Part shown: positions 50,575-63,171 of the stretch, one piece after another
Position numbering within the stretch: the stretch's first letter is position 1
Layout of the letters: each line of letters opens with the position of its first letter
Assembly: GCF_051014685.1 (NCBI RefSeq)
Contig: NC_135060.1
Span: 4,030,001 to 4,094,000 of the forward strand
Source: Ptiloglossa arizonensis
Lineage: Eukaryota; Arthropoda; Insecta; Hymenoptera; Colletidae
Reading direction: 5' to 3'
DNA length: 64,000 bases
Notes under the pieces: generated by a model
Databases searched by the model: none
Seen by the model: only the letters and a program-made list of their open reading frames with translations
Told to the model about the DNA's origin: nothing
Translations under genes and position numbers: made by a program

Positions 50575-51022
50575 GACACGAAGGATCACCTAAGCGATTT
50601 GAAATTAATACGACTTGATCTTTAAGCGTTCTTTCGTTCTTCTGGTAAGAAATCTCTAGAACGTATGGTTCGTAACTTTATAATACAACGAGAGGACCTA
50701 AGAAAGCGTCACCCAATTTAATTCACCGTAACAACTTGTTACTCGAGGGATCACCTAAGCCATTGGAACTACGACGACTTGATCCTTATGCTTAAGCTAT
50801 TACGACTTGATCTTTCGTTTAATCATACACTCGGTGAAGAAAATAGAAAAGCATCGAGTCACGCTTACTACAATAGTCTCTCGCACGACTCGAAAGCTCA
50901 CCTAGGTAAATTAATACTCGATCTTGAAGCATTCTTTCTCAATACTCGTATAAAAAATTTCTAACTTTACGTGGTTTCTAACTTTACAGTACAACAGGAG
51001 GACCGTAGAGAACGCAAACGAT
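50575..51022 (+). repeat. Degenerate ~310-bp tandem duplication
   Basis: The segment 50611-50711 (GATCTTTAAGCGTTCTTTC, CGTAACTTTATAATACAACG, GAGGACC) recurs with changes at 50918-51022. GGATCACCTAAGC also appears twice (50583, 50758) and ACGACTTGATC three times. Confidence 0.65.
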
Positions 51023-51109
51023 ACTAAACGTCTATGACATCTAATGGCTTTATTTCTAGAAAAACAATGTATTACGAGGGTGCGGTGGGAAGACCCGAGT
51101 AACACAGAG

Positions 51110-52267
51110 TTAAACGTTATACAGTCGAGCAATGAAGTAACAAATCGGATAATTACTTCCAAGTGTTACAGAGTGCTTTGTTTGGCACTTGACTGGGAAT
51201 TCGATCGGGCCGGTGTGACACGATCGACACGCAGAATCCTGCGAGGCTACTTGCTCGGTATGCCTAACCGACGCCAGAGTTCCGTAACCGCTGCTTTCTA
51301 AATTCTGACTGACTCTGATCGACGTCAAAGGTTTCACAAGGGTTTCGCTACCACTCTTCCATCGCTCTTTGAGCGCGTTTTCCCCGAAGGGACTGCACGA
51401 GACGCACTCTCCATTGTTCCCGGTAGACGAAGGTTTGGCGCCGAGAGGAATTTCTTCCGAGCTCGAGGTTCCCTCATCCGTGATCGTTGCGTCTGAAAAC
51501 TGTCGTCGACGTCTCCGCGAGAACCCATTTGTTAATGCGTCCACCCTCCTCGTTAAAAGGAATAACACAAAGTTCGAAAGAGAAGTAAAATTATCGCACG
51601 AGAAGTGAAGTTATCGTTGAAGATACGCGTAACCGTCGAGACTACATCGGAAGTAAATTGTCATCGAACGAATCAAACCTACCCAAACACTCTCGAGAAA
51701 CTACACGCTCAACACGTGCGCGACGAAGCCCCGTAACTCTTACTCTCCGATCTCTCACCGATCCTGGTTTCGATCTACGAGAAAACGGGACAGGAGTCAA
51801 GTTCCAGGAAAATGCAAGACTCCGGAGTAAATCAGCCGTTCGGGTCTCCTTTACTTAGGTTGCATCGGTAGTAAACAAGCCCATACCCGTGACATAACCT
51901 CAATGATCGGGGGTTCGTCCGGCCGTCTCTTTAAATAGTCTGTAACTACTCGATATAACTACGGAACGGGCAAGTTTAATTGGTTGCATTCGAGTTCTCT
52001 CAACACGTTCCGGTCATTCAATTGTTCGAACGGTCCCGACCCTCACGGCGTCGTTTCCGAAACCGATCCGCGCCCATTCAAGCCCGCGAGGATCGCCCCC
52101 GGTGGGGACGGAATCCGAGGATGAGTTCCATCAAATGTCGGTGGTCGAGCGTGACGTCGGTCCCGCCGATAATGCCGATCTCCGCCGTCTCGCGAGAGAG
52201 AGGCGCACGCGTCGCTCCCACCCGACGACTCGTAACGTGTTTTATCGATTTCGTCGGGGTCGGCCAT
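51110..52267 (-). CDS. Possible two-exon gene, unrecognised 142-residue protein
   Basis: This is a weak model. Exon 1 (52222-52267) starts at an ATG in good context (AACATGG) and reads MADPDEIDKTRYESS to the donor TCGG|GTGGGA. Exon 2 (51110-51492) begins after TTTTCAG in the matching phase and reads DATITDEGTSSSEEIP, then a segment with LESSGYGTLASVRHTEQV and CRSCHTG, ending at TAA. Exon 2 has mixed composition and an acidic/Ser-rich start that look coding rather than random, and it has no ATG of its own, so an upstream exon is needed. A donor at about 51157 (GGAA|GTAATT) could lead to further exons not found. CpG-rich DNA upstream (52.3-53.1 kb) could be its promoter. No family is recognised. 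Confidence 0.33.
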
Positions 52268-52269
52268 GT

Positions 52270-53120
52270 TCGTGTCCGCCTAGCGGTCAGGCGCACTCGT
52301 GTCCCACCTCGAGAGACCGTGCCACCGATAGATTTTTCCACCGTCTACACCGTCGTCGATGTCGCAGGGCGTATAACGATGCGCTTGTAAAACGCGACGC
52401 CCGTGTTTCCCTACCACGACAAGACACCACGTTCGTTCACGCAACTGACTTTACGTTTTGCGCGTGTACCACGGCCCGTGGATCAAACCATCCAGGCGAG
52501 TGAAGCATCCACCGTTCGCAGAGCAGCCAGCCGACGAACAACCGCCCCGTGAGTAGAAAACTTCTCGACGTGCGGTACCGTGCACCAACCCGGGATACTG
52601 GTTCGCGGGACAACCCCGTTAACCGTTACGCTGTTCACGGGAACGCTTGGAATTCTCGCCACGTTACGAGGAATTTCCGTTTTGCGAAGCTTCTACGGTT
52701 TCCTAAGCCACCTTAAGAGGACTGGCACCGTCCGTGTCCCACGGTTCGCCGCTTTCGCGAGTCCGTTTTCACGATTCTTTTTTTTTTCTACCCTCGGTGG
52801 AGATGTTTTTAGCGCGCACAGAGTCGGATCGCACGGTTCGTGGCTGCGTTTCCGTTATCGTTGGTAGATAGAAATCGTAGTCGGTTGCGTTCTCGTGCAC
52901 CACCAGTAGATTATAGATTTCTCGAACAGCGAGGTAGCTATTTCTGGTTGTACTTCTACCGCCAACCGGAGTGTCGTTTCTACCGTTGTGGGTCGTTCGT
53001 TGGGGTGGTAGTCGTACTCTATTAGCTAAAGATGGTCTATCATTTCTACCTTGACTCGCGTTCACTCGGGGGGTAGCGGATCCCGTTCACGGTGTGTATC
53101 GTTGATTTTGCGCCTCCGGG
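52270..53120. promoter_or_regulatory. CpG-rich stretch, possible promoter of the minus-strand model
   Basis: The DNA is markedly richer in CpG than the AT-rich sequence on its left and sits directly upstream of the candidate ATG at 52267. No TATA box was identified. This is inference from composition and position. Confidence 0.2.
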
Positions 53121-54150
53121 GTATTTTTGTCCGGAGCGATGGATGCACTTTGCGCGGACGGATCGTTGATTCTCTTCCAGTCGAAGTTTTTTCCCAATGA
53201 TATTCAGACTCTGTTGAGTTGTAGCGCGTTACATCTAACTCTCAGAGTCACTTTTCCGAGCGACAGTGTTAGTAGCGATCTCTGTTATCTCTCCGGGTTA
53301 GTTTTTCTATCGTCCGCTCTACCACTTTGTTGTTCCCTACCTTCTTGGACCCTGTTGTTGGGAATGTTTTTAAAATGCCCTTGGATTGGATCGGGACTCC
53401 GAAAAAGGTTACTCCGGAATTGGCCGGGATCCATATCGCATAAATTAACGCCTACCAACGTCCCTGTCGCGAACACGGCAACTACCGACGAAAGGATTCC
53501 TCTCGTACAGTGTGCATCGTACAACACCCTTAGAGCCCCGATGGTTCATCTCCGTTACCAATTTCTCTCGCGCAATGTACAGTGTACATCGTTCGGTAGC
53601 ATTTTTTTGCTCGATTGGATTGATCTCCGTTCCCAAGTGGCTTTGCGGCCCCCAGGTTCCGAAATACCCATCAACGGTAGCGAAATCTTCGTCTCGATCC
53701 CCTCGTTTCGTCGTCGTACCATACTCGTCGATCCCCAGGGTTCCGCTCGTTTCGTTTCAGAATCGTTCTCGAGAACGTGGTTCGCCGGTCTTCGACGAGG
53801 CTCGGATCCCCCCGCGGCTTTGAAAACATTCCCCTCGTTTTACCTTTGACTTCTAGGTACGCGAATCTGAACTCTCCTGGTGCTTTACGGGTCGTCGGTC
53901 GTCACAGAAGCAACCGATGAACCGTTTGGGACCCTGCTTCCGTTTGGGACCCTACTCGGTTATGTTGTGCATCGGTTGCTCGACCGTGCTAATTTACGTT
54001 CGAGGTGCTCCGATTCCTTTCCATCCTTGTTATCAACGTACCGTGCTCGTTCGCTCGCGGCACTCGATACGTATCCCAGAAAACGTGAACGGGACCAACC
54101 GATCGATCCTCCTCCGGCGTACCCGGCGTGAACGCATCTGAATTCTACGC
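53121..54150. other. Region with a long open frame, not accepted as a gene
   Basis: A frame on the plus strand is open from about 53127 to 53849 (first ATG 53139). It has no recognised domain and sits in C/T-rich DNA with few stops. Two adjacent copies of CCGTTTGGGACCCT occur at 53927 and 53941. Confidence 0.3.
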
Positions 54151-54179
54151 GGCATCGATTTCATCGGTTGCGCCCCGAT

Positions 54180-55750
54180 CCCAACGAGGAAGTCGATCGA
54201 CAGGTCCCGTGAATGAACATCGACGTATACCGCTGGATACGATCCCCTTTTCGGTGGCCAAACCCCTTTGTTGTCTCGCTGGCACGCTTTTCAACGCGCC
54301 CACGATAGTTACAAAAGTCTACGAAAGCTGTTGAAAGACTGAAAAGGTACCACTCGCTGTACCTGCTGCTGTAATTCCAGGCCTACTAGCAGCACCACGA
54401 TACTAGAAGTAGCATACGAGTACCATAGTCGCTCCACAGCGATGTCTTCTTGACGAAGTTTGCTATTTTTGACGAATATCATCGTAGACGAATTGCGAAG
54501 AATACGTGGAAGTTTAAAAAATCTCGTCCACCATAGCTATGAAAATCTACATCGCTATAACACGATACCAGGACTACCATATGAGTTGCTCCACAATGAC
54601 ATCTTAACGATGTTTGCTAATTTGGCACATGTTACTGTAGACGAATTGTAAGGAATACGTGGAAGTTTAAAAAAAGACTTGTCCACTTGATGGCTACGAA
54701 AGCCTACGAAGGCTACACTGCTACAACACGATACTAAAACTACCTGCGAAGACCGTACCGCTATAACACAATATTAAAATTACCATGGCTACCATAGTCA
54801 CTCCACAATGATAGCATCTTAACGAAGTTTGTTATCTGCACCATCTCTCCGTTCGAGGAGAAGACACTATCAGCGAATACATCTGAAAAATCGTTTCTTA
54901 CGCAAATCGATCAACAGAGTCCTTGAACGAACATCGGTGAACCCCGTCGTACGCATCGTCTTCTCAACCCCTTTATTGTCCCGTTGGCTCGCTTTTCAAC
55001 TCGCTTACGAGATCTTCGCGGTCGAGCAAGGAATCGTGGAGGAGAATTCGTCTCTCGAAACGTGTCTGTTACGAATGGAATTCGCGATAAACGTCTTCCA
55101 TCGATAGTAAACGGTGGTGGAAAGTTTCTGCACCAACATCGGCTCCATAATCAGCGAATATAATCCTTCCAAAGCTTCTCCTCTGTTCCATTTCAGGGGT
55201 ATCGACTTTTTATCTTCGAGCAGATTCCCGTGCTCGATAACCACGGTCTCCGCGACATATTTCCAAGCGCCACTGAATCGCAAACGATGGATTTAATCCT
55301 TGTCTTTCGCGAAAGTCGATCGACTGGCGTCCGTGAACGAACATCGGTGGACCCCGTGGACACGATCCCCCTTTCGACGACCCAACCCCTTTGTTGTCCC
55401 GCTGGCACGCTTTCCAAATTGCCTACGAGGTCTTTCCGATCAAGGAGAGGATCAAGGAGGAGACTTTGCCAGCGAATCCGTCTTTAAAAGTGTCATTCAA
55501 CGATAGAGCCTACGGTAAATGTCTTCGAAAGATAGCAAACAGCCTCGTTTCTGCGTTACGACGTCCATGTTCGTCGCTAACGTTTCTCTAACAACACCGA
55601 ATCTGGGATCAGTGGACACAACCCTTTCGAGGTTTCTCCGGTGTTCCATTTCAGTCGTATCGACATTTTATCTTCCACCAGATTCCCGTGCTCGATAACC
55701 ACGGTCTCCGCGACGATTTCCGGCCGCCACCGAATCGTTACGAACGAATT
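54180..55750 (+). repeat. Mosaic of long degenerate direct repeats
   Basis: The landmark GAACGAACATCGGTG plus CAACCCCTTTRTTGTCCCG occurs at about 54931 and 55341 (410 bp apart), with a diverged copy at 54217. A second landmark, AGATTCCCGTGCTCGATAAC followed by CACGGTCTCCGCGA, occurs at 55222 and 55680 (458 bp apart). Unit length is therefore about 410-460 bp with indels. Confidence 0.85.
54365..54845 (+). repeat. Degenerate ~190-bp repeat inserted in the mosaic
   Basis: CTCCACARYGATG followed by CTTRACGAAGTTTGCTA-like words recurs near 54433, 54588 and 54813, and GAATACGTGGAAGTTTAAAA at 54499 and 54655. This block separates the first and second copies of the larger repeat. Confidence 0.75.
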
Positions 55751-55759
55751 TCATCCTTC

Positions 55760-58700
55760 TACTTGACGTTTTCGAATCCTCGTCTCTCAGTGTCTCGTCG
55801 CGCTCGAACTTGTTTCGCGAGCCAAACAAATAGAAGTAGCTACCAGGTACGTTTAGAATTATTTACGAAATACCACGTCCGAGTGTCCGTATTGGAGTAA
55901 TCTTCAAGATACGTAGCCTCGGTTCGTTTACAGGCTACCGAAATGTAATCGATGGATTTGATCCTTCTGTCGACGATTTCAGTTGTTTCGTTTCTCGATG
56001 TCTTATCGGGTAGCAAACTTATTTCGTAAAATTTGTTCAGCGTTGTTATTCGCGAAACACTTGGTCCAAGTGTTAATATTGAACGGCTGTAGTCTCCGAG
56101 TTGTTTGCAGCGGCCGCTGCAGTCGTAATCAACGAACTGTAATCCTTCGTTTTCAATCCTTCGTTACGATTTCAATCCTTCGTTATTCCATTTCTCTCTT
56201 GGCACGATGTTTCGTTGCACCGAATTTCATTTTAGTTCCAACCTGCACGCCTGGAAACCCCTAGAAACCGTGTGCATCGGTATTTACCCAACCGTCGCGT
56301 CCAGATGTTTGCGTCGGTTGTTTCCGTTCTCGGTGATAGTGTCGTCGATTCGTGATCAGCGAGTTCGATCCATTCGTCGATGATTTCGACCAATCGCGAT
56401 TAAAGTTTCCCCCTTGGTAACGTGTTTCGTCCCATTGAATTTTCCTTCCCCATTCGACCCTCCCCGAGACACGCGCCGTGTGCGGAAATCACGTAGGGGC
56501 ATTCGTTGAGCGTGTTCCACGAACACGCGTGGGCGTTCAACGCACGCGATGCACGGATTGTTCGTTTCATTTATTAGCCGAGGAAAATTTCATTAACGAA
56601 CGAAACGTTAGAAAATCTGATCGAAGATGGAAAAATAACAGAGAATGAAAATGTGGAGTGCGGAATGATCGTATAAAGTAGTATCGGAATGTTCGAAAGT
56701 GCGCGTAGTCAAGTCGAACGAATTAACGAAATTTTAACGGAGATTCGTTAACAACGAGGACGAGGGAATCGATCGAAGAATGGTATCGCTTCGATACGCG
56801 ACAGTGACACGATCCATTCATTTTAAAGGACGTTGAGAAATTCGAACAGCGATCGCACGGAAAACGTCCTTGTGAATGATATCGGGACAGTGGATAGTCG
56901 AATGACCGTTATCTTAAAGAATGGGAGCCAGTGATGGAATGAATTAGTCAAGTACTCGAACAGCTTATTAATCTGTATTCCGTTTGTAGTCGAACCCCGT
57001 ATTCGATGGCTCTGCAATCACGGAACGCTTTTATTCGACTTCGTCCTCGAGCACGGAATACACGGATCTTTTGTAATACTCGTTGAATACCGAACGTATT
57101 AAAATTTCGTACTCGATGCTCGAATAAGCATAGAATGCTTTATTCGATTTCGATGTTCGGTACGTTTTTATCTAGGTACCAGATAACGCTTTATTCTCAG
57201 GTTACTAAATACTAAATAACATGAAATTCATTAATATTAGAGTATATATATATATATAAAATACGAAATACACTAATATTTGATTTATATATATTTTTAT
57301 AAATATATATAAACACTATATATTATTTTTACATCTTTAAATGCAAGTTTACAACGCAATTATTCCTCTGTTAATCGGATATAGAATTCAAACACGTGTA
57401 ACGAATTATGAATTATTTAAAAATTTAAGCTCCTTTATAATACACAATTTCTTCATGGAGAGTGCAAGATCGATCAATGTTCAATACCTTATTTCGACGT
57501 TTCGAAATTATTGTATTCTTTCTCCGCACACGTCTCGTTAAAATAAACGAGCAAAATAACACGGACGATTCTTTGTAAATAATGTTCGATGTTTGAATCG
57601 AACAATTGTTCGATGATCGATATATCTGTTTGCAAGTGTATTCGGTATTCGATGCATCGTCGAGTACACGTTACCGGAGACTTTAACGCTTCACAGCACT
57701 ATCGAGTAGTAAATACAAACGAACCTCGATATTTGATCACCGGGAATGAAAAATATCGAATTATTCGTTGCTCGTTTCGAATATTCGATACGTGTACTCG
57801 GTATTTTAAGTGTATTTCGATTTCAGAATGGTTCGAAAACGATCGTACCTGTACGATAAAAAGGACCAAGCCACTAAACGTAATTAACGTAACGTTTTAA
57901 CGAGTGCCGTCCCCCGATGCTTTATCGCTTTATCATTTGTAACTCACGATGAAATTAAAATTATAAGTCGCTAAAGTTGCTCGAATGCGCTCCACCGTGA
58001 TTCGAGAGCAGAAATCATCGTGATTGGTCGGTGGTCCGGGTTATGGAGCTAATTACTCATCACACAACCTAATCTGAACCAAGCTTAATGCTACCATTAA
58101 CGTGGCTTAACCCTTGATCGCGTGAATTTTTCGCTACGCGTTAACAGAATTTGTTGGATGGAAAATTAGACGAAAATGACGGGAAAATTAGTTTACAAAT
58201 TGATTCTTACCGTTACTTATACGTATTTTCAATTTTGAGAATATCAGTCAAGTTACGTTTGTTCTCCAACGAAACTTACGAGGTATTTAGTCACTACTCT
58301 CAGTCTAGAAAACAATTCCACGAATAAAATAGAAAAGAAAAAATGTATATACATAATGTACAATATATGATAAAAGATGTGTTGTGGTATGGTTGTACTT
58401 TTTTTATGAAATAGCGATTGTTTCAACTTCTCTTGTAGAATGAAAGACTTGAAATATTCCTTTAGATTTATTTTGTATTTTTTCAAAGGACACAGGAAAT
58501 CGAAAAAAAAAGGTACGATAGTATCCGGAACATGCGAATAGTTTTTGAATGGAGCAGTACATCTTTTGAGGGACGAAGATACTATAATCGCAACGTTGGG
58601 TTTAACTATTGCCTGTTTATTCTGTTTTCTTTTTTTAGAAAAAGTGCTAAGAATAAACTTAGATTGTGATAATTGTCCCGAAGTGAATCTTGCGACAAAG

Positions 58701-58980
58701 ATTATTTTTAAGCGTACTACATCGTGTTATAGGAACAATCGAACACTTTAATTACACACAGGGACAGGAATATCCGAATAACTATAGCTACAGTACAAAC
58801 TGAGAAGTCGCGGTTAATATTATTGGACCAGTATCTATTGTATAAGCACGCGGTTCTATCGATTCGAGCTTCGACTATGCACTTGTGCCCACTATTGCAC
58901 GATGCACGCCAGTGAAACCTAAATCCTATTCGGACACAACAGTAATTCAAGACAAACGTACTCAAAATCTCGGAAGTGAT
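55760..58980. other. Gene-poor region, no supported exon
   Basis: AT-rich past 56.5 kb, with a TA tract at 57243-57260. A low-CpG stretch around 58010-58110 has TAATTACTCATCACAC and other homeodomain-like words and may be a conserved element. Confidence 0.45.
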
Positions 58981-58989
58981 TTGCGTATT

Positions 58990-59420
58990 GCTGTAATCGT
59001 GGAATAACTGGAATTGTAAAGTAATTATATAATAATTCTATCCCAATTTCATTTTGTTACAATTTTACAGTAATTGTACTATTAATTTATCGTAATCTTA
59101 GTTCAATCGTAACTTTATGGTAATTTTCACAAATTCCTTTGTGATTTTAATTTCATCATATAGCTATAGAAATTTTGTCATAATTTTGTCACAATCTCCA
59201 TTTTCATACAATTTTGCAGTGATCTTATAGTAACCGTAGTGTAAGTTACTTTATTTTTATCGTAATTTTATATTAACTCTATACCACTTTCACTGGAATT
59301 TTTACTTTGCGATTTTACGGTAATTTTAACCATTTTCTCTGAATATTATTTTTATCATAATTTCACTATGAAATTCATTATACGACAATTTCATTATAAT
59401 TTCTGTATTAATATGCTCCG
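58990..59420 (+). repeat. Low-complexity degenerate repeat of GTAATTTTA-like words
   Basis: Words such as GTAATTTTAC, CATAATTTTG and CGTAATCTTAG follow one another every 15-25 bases without strict period. Likely an old minisatellite. Confidence 0.6.
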
Positions 59421-60644
59421 GTCAATGTACTCATTTTACTGATAATTGTATTTCAATGATACAATGATGATGTTCCAATATTAATTGCACATTCGTTGCG
59501 TTTTTGAACTTCCAAATATTCTCCCAATAATTTAAATTATTTACTATATTAAATTTAACTATAATTGCTTCGCCGGTATTTACTATACTTTTACCACGAT
59601 TATTCCAAATTACATTATAATTTCTCCCAAGGGTTTATAAATCGTCTTAATATTAATATTAATATTCTATTCTAGAAAAATATTAGTAAATATCAAACCA
59701 TCGTCGTTCTTTCTATTCGCATGAAATTATAATTTTATAAAAATAGCTACTTAGAAGGTCATCCAAAGATCATCGTATCATATATAACTGAATTCTTTTT
59801 GTCGACTATAACACACGTTGATGACAGTGTGCCATCTGCTTAAGAAAAATGTTAATGACTTCGACGTATCGATAAATGTGACCTTAAGGGAAAAATATTC
59901 TTCATTGTGTCACCTGCACCCTCGAGATATATTTTTCTATACGTATTTTGCGTCAGCGGAAACAACATATTAGATATTTCTAATAATTAGGTAACTCAAC
60001 CTGTAGATGGTCCACCGTAGACTTGCTTACAAAAAGATTCGTTTCAATAGAAAAATAATTACAAGCAATAGTAATGTGTTAATTAAATATTTGTTTAGAT
60101 AGATCTCGAAAGTCTCTAGTTCCAAAGAAAACACAACCAGTCGCACAAAAATAAAAAAGTGTCGTTTAATAAAACGCAAATTTGACAAAGCTCTAACTAT
60201 GATCAATTACGAATGAGGTCTTGTTCTGCAACGAACAAATTTGTTTAAACAAGAAACTACCTACGAGTAACAAACGATACAATGGTTTGTTCGGACGGTA
60301 CTCGAAGACTTTCGTCACAAAGGAAACACATCCCAAGATAGAAAAGTGTCGCTTAACAAGCGCAAATCACATAATGTCACAACATGGGCTAGCGATGTTT
60401 CGCGAACGTCTTCAATTATAGGTGTAATAACATGGAACACCGGTTAAACCGCATTCGACGGTGGGATGGACGAACGGTTTAGAGACCAGACGAGAAAGTG
60501 CACGCGATTGCCTTGATTGAAGAGTGCTTCTTCCTGAATGAACATCCGTCGTTCTTCGCGTTTCAGTTTCATGAAACGCCCAACGCTTTCAGAGCACGCC
60601 TCTTAAAGAGACTGTTTTAGAGATCTCCAAATGGTCCCGTCAGT
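59421..60644. other. AT-rich non-coding region
   Basis: A diverged pair of segments is seen: AAAAAGTGTCGTTTAATAAA at about 60153 and GAAAAGTGTCGCTTAACAAG at about 60341, each followed by CGCAAAT. No exon was recognised. Confidence 0.45.
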
Positions 60645-60860
60645 GAAGATTCTAATGGATTTCACGATTTTGTCTAAATACTTGGATCAGAAACTTCGGT
60701 CGATCGATCATCGTCTCGAAGATTCCAAAGGGTTTCACGATTTTATCTGAATACTTGGATCGCAAATTTTAATCGATCGACCATCGTCGTGAAGATTCCA
60801 AAGGATTTCACGATTTTGTCTAAATACTTGGATCACAAATTTCAATCGATCGACCATCGT
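60645..60860 (+). repeat. 73-bp tandem repeat, three copies
   Basis: GAAGATTC starts copies at 60645, 60718 and 60791. Each contains TTTCACGATTTT, TACTTGGATC and TCGATCGA-CATCGT. Confidence 0.95.
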
Positions 60861-63013
60861 CCATTTTTATTTATTCGTCACTAGGAAAGTTACTCGTAGA
60901 GGAGAGATAAGGGTTCGGAGAGACGAAATCTAGCAAAGGGGCTGTTTCTAAACTTAATCTCGATATAGATAATTATTAAGTACTACCTTCGCTGGGAAAG
61001 CCAACGATGTTCAACTCACTTATTTAGTTAATTCACACATAGTCTTCGCCGTGCAGTGTCCCGCGTAACTGGGACAAGCTGTATGTTTAAAACGGTAACA
61101 GATGTATGTATATATACGTTGCATCCGTTATCTCTTTTAACATCAGTATCTCGTGTCTGCTAATATTATAAAATAGAACAACACTGGCAAGACGGTACAC
61201 GTCCAAATATAAATATCGATACAACGAAATAATTGAGCAAACTTGTAATTAAAATAACTTCTAACTAAATAATTTTGAAGTATAACGTTATCATACTTCT
61301 TTATACGTAGTCAAAGAACTGCACCCATTGGAATAATCTAAAGTTTGGGCTTCCGATTGAACAGAAAGTGCAATTGCAGTATTCAGATATACCGATGCAC
61401 AAAAGTGCATAATCATAGCACGACATATACAATGTCTGTGGCCATTTGATGCCGTTTTACGACATTTTCTCCTAACTCTAACGTATAGTACGATTACGTA
61501 ATTATACATTGTTTGTTATATTTAAAAAATAAATCGATAACTTAGTCCTAACGAACATAATTGATTTAATAATGTCGGCAAGAGGAACATCGACGATACG
61601 AATATAGAACAAAACAAAATGAGTAGTATAAACGTTAACTTGCGTAAAACGAGTAGTCGTACGTAATAAACGTAAATGGTAATAAAATTCAACCAGATCG
61701 TTGCGATCGTTCTGAAACTTTAATATAGCGAAACGGCTAAATTCTTATTAAAAACTATGTACAATGTTGCGTTAAAGGTTAAATATCGTCTTCTTGCTCT
61801 ACGAGGATGGTAATTAATTAGAACTATTTGATGAAAAAATAGATTAAATTCTTTTTCTTTTTCTAAATTCTCTTCTTCTCCAATCTACCTCGCCACGTGA
61901 ATTCGTACTTTTCGATGTTCGTTCACAGTATCTCGCAAATTGCATCTGCACATTTTTCAATCGGAACCCTATGTTTTCGTTCACATAAACCGAAACCCTT
62001 CATCGTGCATCAGATTAGCCTTAAAAAGTATATTTTACTTTGGCTTTCAAACGAAAGCCCAGATAACACCGCTAGAGTGCTGTTTGCACAAACCTGTTCC
62101 TACAGGTTCATTAAGCAAATGACTCTGTTACATAGGAGTCAATCACGACACGCGAATCGCGACTATAGCAAGGGTTGATGGACAAGCTTCGCTGCGAGGA
62201 ACTCACTGGCAATCTAGGCCGAAACAGCTTTTTGTGAAAAGCGTTCGTTTCTTTAATAACTTTTTTTCCAAGTAATCTCGGTAGAAGTAAATCTAATCCA
62301 TCGTTGGCACATTGAACGACGTGAAGCTCACCAGTTACCAGCATGGGACATTCTATTCGGGTCGTTACTGAAAACTTTAACCTTACAACGTTTCCTTGAA
62401 CCTTGGCAGCTACGGTTAGTTCTATCAAGAAACTGTTGAATTTTCATTATCGAAATTCCTGGGAATCTGAAACGTTATATCGCTCTCAAAAATTTCCAAA
62501 TAGAAAACTTCGAATATATAAAATTAATAGAATTAATTAATTCGAATGGATAAATCGAATTCATTTTCATATTTCAAAATCTCTTACTTGGAATTTGGAC
62601 CTATCGGTACATTCGTTTTACGATCTTCGTTCAATCTAGTCGTATATTAAATTAAATTTCGCTTAAAATTAATATTTCACGAGATATTTCACATTTCATT
62701 TCACTAAAGTACTTTACCCAAACGCATCATCGAATGCACTGTCACTTAATCTTAATCGTTTCCCGATGCATTTTCCTATCGTCTTCGTAATATCGTTCGG
62801 GAATTCGTTGATCGCATTCGGTTTTAGTTTCTTTTTTTATCTCGTGCGCTGAGAAAAATTCCTATAAATACACCGGAACCTTCGCGAACCATTACAGGAA
62901 ATCAAGTGTGTTCGACCATTTCCTTGGGTTGACTAGCTCGCTGGTGGTTGTATAATTGATACACAATTCACGTAATACCAGCGATTATTTGGACGACCGC
63001 GAGAGAGAAAACG

Positions 63014-63035
63014 CACGGGTCCAAACGGACCCGTG
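63014..63035. repeat. Perfect inverted repeat, 9-bp arms, 4-base loop
   Basis: CACGGGTCC, AAAC, GGACCCGTG. It would form a stable hairpin. Confidence 0.9.
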
Positions 63036-63153
63036 ATTTGAGCTCGCTTGGAAAAATACCTGGAATAAAAATTCCATTATTTCATCTTACCTTTCTTAAT
63101 TCGTAACGGTAAATTAATTCCTTAGGAAAGTTGTACCGTCGAACGTTTCCCAT

Positions 63154-63171
63154 TGGGTCCGAGAAGACCCA
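63154..63171. repeat. Inverted repeat, 6-bp arms
   Basis: TGGGTC, CGAGAA, GACCCA. It shares the GGGTC/GACCC core with the hairpin 140 bp to the left. Confidence 0.8.

Noticed and set aside
53127..53849. Plus-strand open frame of 240 codons
   Set aside because: No recognised domain, first ATG four codons in, C/T-rich DNA with few stops, and overlapping open frames on the other strand. Kept only as a noted region.
62111..62428. Minus-strand frame with a somewhat protein-like translation
   Set aside because: No ATG at its start, no clear splice sites and no recognised family.
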